This document shows positions 58,623 to 64,000 of a DNA stretch of 64,000 nucleotides, one piece after another. Where the stretch lies: NCBI RefSeq assembly GCF_900108105.1, contig NZ_FNUR01000003.1:186001-250000 (forward strand), in the 5' to 3' direction. The stretch comes from Butyrivibrio sp. Su6. Lineage in GTDB: Bacteria; Bacillota; Clostridia; Lachnospirales; Lachnospiraceae. Below the pieces are notes generated by a model, which had not been told where the DNA came from, did not search any database, and saw only the letters and a program-made list of their open reading frames with translations. The translations under genes were made by a program, and so were the position numbers. How positions within the stretch are numbered: position 1 is the first letter of the stretch; each line of letters begins with the position of its first letter.

Positions 58623-59420
58623 ATGTCAGTACATGAAGAGATCAGAGAACAGCAAAAGAAATTAAAAGGTCAGGGCATAAAGGCTCATCTGCAGTATTTT
58701 TGGGACTACTATAAAATACATACGATCGTCGCCTTAGCCGCCATCATATTTATAGTAGTTTTGGTAAAAGATGTTACAAACAATAAGCCTTACGCTTTTT
58801 ACGCGCTAATGCTCAACAGCTATTCATCAAATGCAGAAGAAGTCCTTGAGAGTGAATTCACAGAATATGCCGGCATTGATACTACAACAAACAGTTGCTT
58901 TATAGACACTTCAGTTACATATAATACAGAAATAATTGATGAAGTAACGATTGCCACCAGCCAGAAGATCATGGCAAATCTCTCAGCTGCAGAGCTTGAT
59001 TCCATGGCAGCTGATAAGAACACCTTTGCATATTACGCACATCAGGATATATTCACGGATCTCAGGACTATATATGATGAGAATTTCCTTAATGAATATG
59101 CCGATAAGCTTTTCTATGTAGACAGAGGTCTTGTGGATTACATCGCATCTGATGCTTACCAGGATTTTCTTATGAATGGCTCCTACGATAAAAACAATAA
59201 GTACGCAGTCATGGCTGCTGATATATATGCAACAGGCCAGTATCCTGATACTCCTGTAAATGAAATGGATAACCCTATCCCCGTAGGAATCATTATTGAT
59301 GATTCAAGTGTTATAACAGACAACAGTCTCTATCAGGGTACAACACCTGTAGTCGGTATAATCGCCAACACAACCCGCCTTGATAACGCAAAACTTTTCA
59401 TTGAATATCTTCTAAAATAA
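58623..59420 (+). CDS. Single-pass membrane protein of unknown function
   Basis: 265 residues. Cytoplasmic N-terminus (1-35, basic, KKLKGQGIKAHLQYFWDYYK), one membrane helix (about 36-54), extracellular alpha/beta domain that resembles a substrate-binding or LptA-like fold (no motif identified). CGGAGG lies upstream of the ATG. I do not recognise the family. A terminator follows. Confidence 0.75.
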   Translation: MSVHEEIREQQKKLKGQGIKAHLQYFWDYYKIHTIVALAAIIFIVVLVKDVTNNKPYAFYALMLNSYSSNAEEVLESEFTEYAGIDTTTNSCFIDTSVTYNTEIIDEVTIATSQKIMANLSAAELDSMAADKNTFAYYAHQDIFTDLRTIYDENFLNEYADKLFYVDRGLVDYIASDAYQDFLMNGSYDKNNKYAVMAADIYATGQYPDTPVNEMDNPIPVGIIIDDSSVITDNSLYQGTTPVVGIIANTTRLDNAKLFIEYLLK

Positions 59421-59471
59421 ATAAGTATATTTTATATTTGTCACATCGATTAAAAAATCAATAAAGTAAGT

Positions 59472-59525
59472 AAAGCCTTGTTTTCTTTCATGGTAATTGT
59501 TCATGAAAAAACAAGGCTTTTTATA
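59472..59525 (+). terminator. Terminator of the 58623 gene
   Basis: AAAGCCTTGTTTT-TT-CATG pairs with CATG-AA-AACAAGGCTTT, followed by TTTT. Confidence 0.85.
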
Positions 59526-59629
59526 TTAGCTGATCTCTATTGATCATGCAAAATTGCTCTATACTCAACTGCTCTATTCATAGCTATAGATTTTATTGAA
59601 ACAAATGAATTGTTTTTTACAAAGCCGTA

Positions 59630-59833
59630 CGCCACCATTGACTGAATCTGAGGAAAACGCCTTGTCAGCTTTGCCGACGGTGAGGATGATGGGAACAGTA
59701 ATTCGATATATTCATACACCGTCGGAAGGTGCATTTTACCGTTTTCCTCAGCCCCGTCAATGGCACGCACCTTCGGTGTGGCTGGATATAAGCGCCTCGG
59801 GCTCTGAATCCGAGAACAGTAGGGGCGGCTGCT
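59630..59833 (+). repeat. Left arm of element copy 2
   Basis: CCATTGAC/GTCAATGG, CTGAGGAAAACGC/CGTTTTCCTCAG, and the perfect CCGACGGTG/CACCGTCGG pair are all present, enclosing GAGGATGATGGGAACAGTA. A CACCTTCGGTG mini-hairpin and CTCGG-GCTCTGAAT-CCGAG follow. Confidence 0.8.
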
Positions 59834-59942
59834 TTCAAGTCCCTCTGGCCCCGAATCTAGGAACAGCAGATGTGGCTATTTTCAAGAATGTGTAGGGCTA
59901 TATTCCCGCGGTTCCCCATGTAATGAGAGCGGAGTGCTGTTT

Positions 59943-60124
59943 TGGGCATATAGCTCGTTTTCAATAGCTCAGCCACCTGTAATGAAACCGTATTTGGGCT
60001 CATAGCCGGATATCAGACTTGCAGCCACCTTTTAACGGGTGGCTAGAGTCTTGCAATCAGCCTATATGCCCATTTGAACTTTCACGAGGGGTGGCTGGAA
60101 GCTTTAAAAAGCGCTATATGCCCA
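59943..60124. repeat. Four 35-bp A-family units, two forward and two inverted
   Basis: Units at 59943-59977, 59995-60029 (forward), 60038-60072, 60090-60124 (inverted), each 35 bp with TGGGCATATA and AGCCACC ends (TGGGCTCATA in the second). The first is identical to the first unit of copy 1. The centre spacer is again 8 bp (TTTTAACG). Relative to copy 1, one unit is missing from each side of the centre. Confidence 0.85.
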
Positions 60125-60287
60125 GAAGAATTATTTCCATTTACATGGACTGTTATATGGACAGTTATACGGACGGAATGATATGGATTGAATGAGCATA
60201 ATGCTTCATATAAATCATTACAACTGCTAGCTGGTGGCGATTCAAACATTGTTTATATGTGGGATCATTTCGGGGATTAGCTGCGAT

Positions 60288-60610
60288 GTAGGATAAAAAA
60301 GATAGATTTGTAAAACTTATCCCATCCTATCACAGTCGATTTTCAGAGTCGTAGGATAAAACATGAAATTCTATCGAAGTTATCCCACATTTTCAGCCTT
60401 CTGAACACTGCGCTTTACCAGAAAGTAGGATAAAACTTGAAAGAAACATCGATTTATCCTACAAGCCAGCAGAATTGTTAACAAAAATGATAAGACGAGT
60501 GGGATAAAAAGAAAAAAATTCAAACACTTATCCTATGCATGCGCAAAATCCACTATCAGGATGGTTAAATCCGAGGATAAAAAGAAAAATATTTAAGCAA
60601 TTATCATCCC
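60288..60610 (+). repeat. Five 38-bp hairpin units with 74-bp period (unit family C)
   Basis: Units at 60288, 60351, 60425, 60499 and 60573, each 38 bp, mostly with GTAGGATAAA and TTATCCTAC-type inverted ends and an A-rich variable core. The last four are exactly 74 bp apart, separated by 36-bp unrelated spacers (the first spacer is 25 bp). The repeat is CRISPR-like in spacing, but the cores differ and the ends are palindromic. Confidence 0.85.
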
Positions 60611-60622
60611 CCACGAATTGTC

Positions 60623-60822
60623 GCAGCCGCCTCTACTGTTCCTGGATTCAGAGCCCGAGGCACTTGTACCCAGTCACACCGAAGGTGCATGCCATTGACG
60701 GGTTCTGAGGAAAACGCTACAATGCTGAATCCGACGGTGCATGAATGTAATTACTGTTCCCATCATCCTCGCCGTCGGCACGCAGACCAAGGCGTTTTCC
60801 TCAGGTTCAGTCAATGGTGGCG
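60623..60822 (-). repeat. Right arm of element copy 2
   Basis: Inverse of 59630-59833 with the same internal fold, GAGGATGATGGGAACAGTA loop and CACCTTCGGTG mini-hairpin; ends at CGCCACC. Confidence 0.8.
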
Positions 60823-60881
60823 GTCGCCTGAAAAGCAAGTTATTTAATCTCTAGTTTATCGTCATACAGTTTATTTTGTAA

Positions 60882-60887
60882 TATAAT
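60882..60887 (+). promoter_or_regulatory. -10 element for the SpoIIE-type phosphatase gene
   Basis: Perfect TATAAT about 45 bp before the ATG; no strong -35. The promoter lies just outside the palindromic element. Confidence 0.4.
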
Positions 60888-60930
60888 TGTATTAACAATT
60901 TTTTCACCTAGTCCGAAGGCAGGATAAAGC

Positions 60931-62619
60931 ATGTCAAAAGAAAAAACAAAAAACAAAAAATCATTGAAAAGACAGGCTTTACAACTGATTTTTGTCAGTG
61001 TTCTTTTGCTGCAATTTATAACCGTACTGGTATGTTCTCGTTTTTTCCTGAAATCCACAGTAAGAAATCATAAAATATTTTATGAAAAGCTTGCCGCATA
61101 CGTACAGTCTGAACTGGATATGGAGTATGTGGAAAAAATATTCCGTGAAACAAAAGAAATATATGAAAAAATCCCTGAAGAAAATCGTAAGGATCCATTT
61201 GCCGATGATTATAAGGAATATTTTATTCCTCTTTTGGATGACGACTTTTTTCAAGCAAGGAAAGTTCTGACTAACTGCAGGGAAGCCACTGATATTATTA
61301 ATATAAGTCTCACATTCTATGACAGAGAAAATGTAAGGCTTGTTCTTGTTGTAGACGGAGACAAGTCCGGATACGCCTACCTCCCCGGGCAATATATCTC
61401 TAATGATAACGGTGTAGTAGAAAGCTGGGATGAGATTCAAAAAACAATAAGTTCAGATTCTTACATGCCTCTAAGCCATACTTCACTGCTTGGCTACTCT
61501 GCAACTGACTATGAGCCGCTGTATGGTCCGGACGGAACTATGATCGGATTCACAACACTTGATATAAGTCTCAACGTTCTTTCCGATAATTTATTTCTTT
61601 TCCTTACAATGTTTGTACCTACTATTCTTGCGCTATTCCTTATTCTTTCAATTATCCTTTCAAGAAGTATAGATATAAGGATAATCTCACCTATTCACTT
61701 GCTTGTAAAAGCTGCCAGAAGTTATACCGAAAGGGATAAGGTCTCCGAAGAAGAAAGCTCTGTCTTTTTTGGAAATGTAAATATTCACTCCTCTGATGAA
61801 TTGGCCGAGCTTCGCGATACCATGGCTGATATGGAGCAGAATATCAACAGATCCATGAAAGAAATCAGACTTGTCAGCGCTGAAAAAGAGCGAATCGCAG
61901 CTGAGCTTGATATCGCTGCCCAGATTCAGCAGTCAGCACTGCCCACAGACTTCTCCATAAATGAAAATGTAGATCTGTGTGCCTCAATGACCCCTGCAAA
62001 AGAAGTTGCAGGAGACTTCTATGACTTCTTTATGATCGACGAGGATCATCTTGCCATGATCATAGCCGATGTATCCGGAAAAGGCGTACCTGCGGCCCTC
62101 TTTATGATGAAAGGAAAAGAACTCCTTAAGATCAGAGCCGAGAAAGGTGGAAAACCATCAGAAATACTTGGATATGTCAACAATGCTCTCGCAAAAGGTA
62201 ACGACAATGCCATGTTCATAACTGTCTGGCTTGGAATACTTGAAATAAGTACAGGTATAATTACTGCCTCTAATGCTGGGCACGAATACCCATTTATTGC
62301 CGATGAAAATCAGGTCTTTAGCATATATAAAGACCCTCACGGCGCTTTTTGCGGTGCCTTTGAGGGCCTTGAATACGAAGACTATGAGATTAAAATCACG
62401 AAAGGCGGAGGCATATTCCTCTACACCGATGGCGTTGCCGAAGCTAAAAGAGCTGATGATAAGATGTTCGAGACAGATCGCATTGAAAGCTGCCTAAACG
62501 CTCATAAAGGCTCATCTTCTCAGGAGCTACTGACCGCTATCACCGAAGCTATCAACGACTTCACCTCAGGCGAAGAGCAATACGATGACATTACTATGCT
62601 GTGCCTTTTACTAAAGTAA
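60931..62619 (+). CDS. Membrane PP2C-type Ser/Thr phosphatase (SpoIIE/RsbU family) with sensor
   Basis: 562 residues. TM1 (about 15-38), an extracellular region (about 40-225), TM2 (about 226-248), HAMP (about 250-310), then the SpoIIE-type PP2C domain (about 330-562): AGDFYDFFMID and MIIADVSGKGVPAALFMM for metal binding, SNAGHEYP and FLYTDGVAEAK. Such phosphatases dephosphorylate anti-sigma antagonists in partner-switching systems. No anti-sigma/antagonist pair is next to it. Signal unknown. Confidence 0.92.
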   Translation: MSKEKTKNKKSLKRQALQLIFVSVLLLQFITVLVCSRFFLKSTVRNHKIFYEKLAAYVQSELDMEYVEKIFRETKEIYEKIPEENRKDPFADDYKEYFIPLLDDDFFQARKVLTNCREATDIINISLTFYDRENVRLVLVVDGDKSGYAYLPGQYISNDNGVVESWDEIQKTISSDSYMPLSHTSLLGYSATDYEPLYGPDGTMIGFTTLDISLNVLSDNLFLFLTMFVPTILALFLILSIILSRSIDIRIISPIHLLVKAARSYTERDKVSEEESSVFFGNVNIHSSDELAELRDTMADMEQNINRSMKEIRLVSAEKERIAAELDIAAQIQQSALPTDFSINENVDLCASMTPAKEVAGDFYDFFMIDEDHLAMIIADVSGKGVPAALFMMKGKELLKIRAEKGGKPSEILGYVNNALAKGNDNAMFITVWLGILEISTGIITASNAGHEYPFIADENQVFSIYKDPHGAFCGAFEGLEYEDYEIKITKGGGIFLYTDGVAEAKRADDKMFETDRIESCLNAHKGSSSQELLTAITEAINDFTSGEEQYDDITMLCLLLK

Positions 62620-62683
62620 TGCCGTCTTTGATAAGCCAACACCAGCATTAAGCCAATCCATTTTCACAATTATTCCCAGGCTT

Positions 62684-62863
62684 TTACTTCCCACCTGTAA
62701 AGTAGTCGTCATTCTTACCGGGGTTACTCTTCGGCCCCATTGGTTTTGGAGCATTTTTAAGATGCTCCATCATTTTTTTATATTCCTCAGAATCGACACC
62801 GCCTGACACAAATTCAAGGTCATTATCAGAAATCTTTTTCATTTCCATCTCCTTATTAGCCAT
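62684..62863 (-). CDS. Double-glycine leader peptide 1
   Basis: 59 residues from ATG 62863, GGAGG 8 nt upstream. The leader KKISDNDLEFVSGGV carries the GG processing motif seen in peptides exported by C39-peptidase ABC transporters (bacteriocins or signalling peptides). The mature part would start after the GG and contains NAPKPMGPKSNPGKND and ends YFTGGK, with no Cys. A 27-bp promoter block is shared with peptide 2. No transporter or immunity gene is in view. Confidence 0.7.
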   Translation of the reverse strand: MANKEMEMKKISDNDLEFVSGGVDSEEYKKMMEHLKNAPKPMGPKSNPGKNDDYFTGGK

Positions 62864-62891
62864 AATAATTACCTCCATCGTAACTTTTTTG

Positions 62892-62918
62892 GTTACCATT
62901 ATATACGAGGCATTTTCC
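62892..62918 (-). promoter_or_regulatory. Conserved promoter block of GG peptide 1
   Basis: Minus-strand GGAAAATGCCTCG, then TATATAATGGTAAC, containing TATAAT. Identical at 26 of 27 positions to the block before peptide 2. Confidence 0.65.
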
Positions 62919-62955
62919 TCTATACTGTGCCTTATTCTAATGTAAAGCACGCCAC

Positions 62956-63168
62956 TTACGCCAGTCCTGCGCCTTCATTCTCACCCTCTTTATTCTTAAG
63001 GGCACTAAAACAGTCATTGCCGCCAGGACTATTCTTTGGTGCCAGTGCATCCGGTATTCTCTTCATCTTTGCATTGTTATTAAGGATAGTCTCCATACCG
63101 ACTCCGCCGGTAACATATTCAAGATTACTATCAGAAATAACTTTCTTATCTATATCCATATTATTCAT
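62956..63168 (-). CDS. Double-glycine leader peptide 2
   Basis: 70 residues from ATG 63168, GGAGG 8 nt upstream. Leader KKVISDSNLEYVTGGV carries the GG site; the mature part contains APKNSPGGNDCF (one Cys) and ends GENEGAGLA. Its KNSPGGND core parallels KSNPGKND of peptide 1, so the two are paralogues. Possible bacteriocin or pheromone precursor; activity unknown. Confidence 0.7.
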   Translation of the reverse strand: MNNMDIDKKVISDSNLEYVTGGVGMETILNNNAKMKRIPDALAPKNSPGGNDCFSALKNKEGENEGAGLA

Positions 63169-63198
63169 GATCTTTACCTCCATCATATCTTTGTTTCT

Positions 63199-63225
63199 GT
63201 TACCATTATATACGAGCCATTTTCC
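63199..63225 (-). promoter_or_regulatory. Conserved promoter block of GG peptide 2
   Basis: Minus-strand GGAAAATGGCTCG, then TATATAATGGTAAC, one base different from the block at 62892-62918. The same surroundings (TATAAT then GATGGAGG) suggest co-regulation. Confidence 0.65.
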
Positions 63226-63271
63226 TACATGGCAAAAAAGAATCATAAAAAAGTATTACCAATTTATAAAC

Positions 63272-63311
63272 AAAAACTTCCCTTGCAGCCGCGGGGCGGC
63301 TACAAAGGAAG
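63272..63311 (-). terminator. Terminator after the aspartate kinase gene
   Basis: CTTCCTTTGTAGCCGC pairs with GCGGCTGCAAGGGAAG (two G-U), followed by TTTTTG on the minus strand. Confidence 0.85.
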
Positions 63312-63330
63312 TCTATTTTTACAAAATGTC

Positions 63331-64000
63331 TCAGACCTGTGTTGTTACAAAGATGTCGTAGATGGCGCTTATGGCTTTTTCAAAGTCGCGGGTTTCTACG
63401 CCGATGATGATGTTAAGCTCTGATGAGCCCTGGTCGATCATACGGACGTTTACGCTGGCATGTGCAAGTGCTGAGAAGATTCTTCCGGCAGTGCCTCGTG
63501 TTGATTTCATGCCGCGGCCTACTACTGCGATGAGTGCAAGGTCTGATTCGATCTCGAGCATGTCAGGTCTTGCAAGTCTGTGAATCTCTGATACTACTGC
63601 CTGCTCTTTTTCAATGAACTCATCCTGCTGAACAAATACTGTCATAGTATCAATTCCTGATGGAACATGCTCAATTGAAATATTCTGATCTTCAAATGCC
63701 TGAAGTACTTTTCTTACAAAGCCAACCTCAGAGTTCATCTGATCCTTTAAGATATTTACGCAGCAAAAACCTTTTTTGCCGGCAATACCGGTGATAACAT
63801 ATTTGGACTTTTTAGCTGTTGACTCTACAATCCATGTTCCTGGATCCTCAGGCTTATTGGTATTTCTGATATTGATCGGGATTCCTTCTTTTCTGACAGG
63901 GAAGATTGCATCTTCGTGAAGAACTGAAGCACCCATGTATGCAAGCTCTCGAAGCTCTGTGTAAGTTATTGTCTCGATGTGCGGTGGCTTCTCAATGATC
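63331..64000 (-). CDS. lysC: Aspartate kinase, C-terminal part (gene continues past window end)
   Basis: About 223 residues are visible; the frame is open to base 64000. Aspartate kinase motifs: ELRELAYMGASVLHEDAIFP, then the two ACT domains (VTGIAGKKGFCCVNIL, ALIAVVGRGMKSTRGTAGRIFSAL in pieces) that bind feedback amino acids. It catalyses the first step of lysine, threonine and methionine synthesis. Only the C-terminal regulatory half is in view. Confidence 0.92.
   Translation of the reverse strand, partial: IIEKPPHIETITYTELRELAYMGASVLHEDAIFPVRKEGIPINIRNTNKPEDPGTWIVESTAKKSKYVITGIAGKKGFCCVNILKDQMNSEVGFVRKVLQAFEDQNISIEHVPSGIDTMTVFVQQDEFIEKEQAVVSEIHRLARPDMLEIESDLALIAVVGRGMKSTRGTAGRIFSALAHASVNVRMIDQGSSELNIIIGVETRDFEKAISAIYDIFVTTQV

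Larger units (their letters stand above)
59630..60822. repeat. Nested-palindromic non-coding element, copy 2
   Basis: Same design as 4554-5866: inverted arms 59630-59833 and 60623-60822, an A-family array (four 35-bp units) and, in place of the B family, a set of five 38-bp units at 60288-60610. The outermost arm segment found in copy 1 (outside CGCCACC) is absent here. Homologous pieces include the GAGGATGATGGGAACAGTA loop, the TTTTAACG centre and the CTGTTATACGGACGGAAT stretch after the A array. No gene, no transposase, no visible target duplication. It lies between two plus-strand genes. Confidence 0.85.

Noticed and set aside
59537..59895. Short frames in and beside element copy 2
   Set aside because: They read the same arm sequence as copy 1 in other frames; no RBS and no family resemblance.
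60288..60610. A CRISPR array (38-bp repeats, 36-bp spacers)
   Set aside because: The repeat cores differ from unit to unit, only the palindromic ends are constant, there are no cas genes, and the region sits inside a larger palindromic element with other unit types. Reported as a separate unit family.

Overview
The window looks like chromosome of an A+T-rich anaerobic Firmicute of the family Lachnospiraceae, most likely Butyrivibrio, Pseudobutyrivibrio or a close rumen/gut relative. This is an inference from gene content: a DUF4250 protein, a SigI/RsgI pair, a GEMM-I c-di-GMP riboswitch, HPt-tailed hybrid kinases, a corrinoid adenosyltransferase with a MetH-activation-like domain, and a VLGA[RS]-tailed acidic surface protein. 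No rRNA or tRNA gene is visible.

Layout. 1-2.6 kb: N-terminal part of a large exported YDG/MBG-repeat surface protein (minus strand, continuing past base 1). Its leader carries a short peptide gene containing eight AGAGC repeats and a terminator-like hairpin. 3-4.4 kb: an eroded reading-frame remnant and a secreted protein. 4.55-5.87 kb: a gene-free, nested-palindromic element. 5.9-12.4 kb: a minus-strand exopolysaccharide operon (CpsB phosphatase, CpsC, CpsD kinase, LCP ligase, a sortase-like lipoprotein lacking its catalytic residues, undecaprenyl-phosphate sugar transferase). 12.6-15 kb: a DUF4250 protein and an acidic surface protein. 15-19.8 kb: clpB, then a c-di-GMP riboswitch and the chemoreceptor it precedes. 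19.8-24.3 kb: corrinoid adenosyltransferase fusion, DUF308 protein, engB, clpX, clpP. 24.4-32.2 kb: a SigI/RsgI module with secreted proteins, including a 1671-residue surface protein that carries its own class B sortase. It separates clpP/clpX from the trigger factor gene (32.4-33.9 kb). 34-39.6 kb: CYTH, DJ-1/PfpI, LacI, MalQ, PfkB and TetR genes. 39.7-50.4 kb: three hybrid histidine kinases and a response regulator. 50.6-59.4 kb: small membrane proteins, DUF2225, glnS, a GGDEF-EAL protein downstream of guaB, and two membrane proteins. 59.6-60.8 kb: the second copy of the palindromic element. 60.9-64 kb: a SpoIIE-type phosphatase, two small double-glycine-leader peptides, and the end of an aspartate kinase gene.

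The most unusual feature is the pair of roughly 1.2-1.3 kb gene-free elements (4554-5866 and 59630-60822). Each has long inverted arms that themselves fold back, enclosing ordered sets of 35-38 bp units with conserved ends, variable cores and, in two of the three sets, mirror-image arrangement. One set repeats with an exact 74-bp period over its last four units. I cannot assign them to a known family. Other strong leads are the repeat-containing leader peptide/attenuator, the paired double-glycine peptides with a nearly identical 27-bp promoter block, and the SigI module inserted between tig and clpP.

Functional links: c-di-GMP signalling recurs (GEMM riboswitch on a chemoreceptor; diguanylate cyclase/phosphodiesterase directly downstream of guaB, which feeds GTP synthesis). 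Cell-surface building dominates (EPS operon, LCP, sortases, several signal-peptide proteins).
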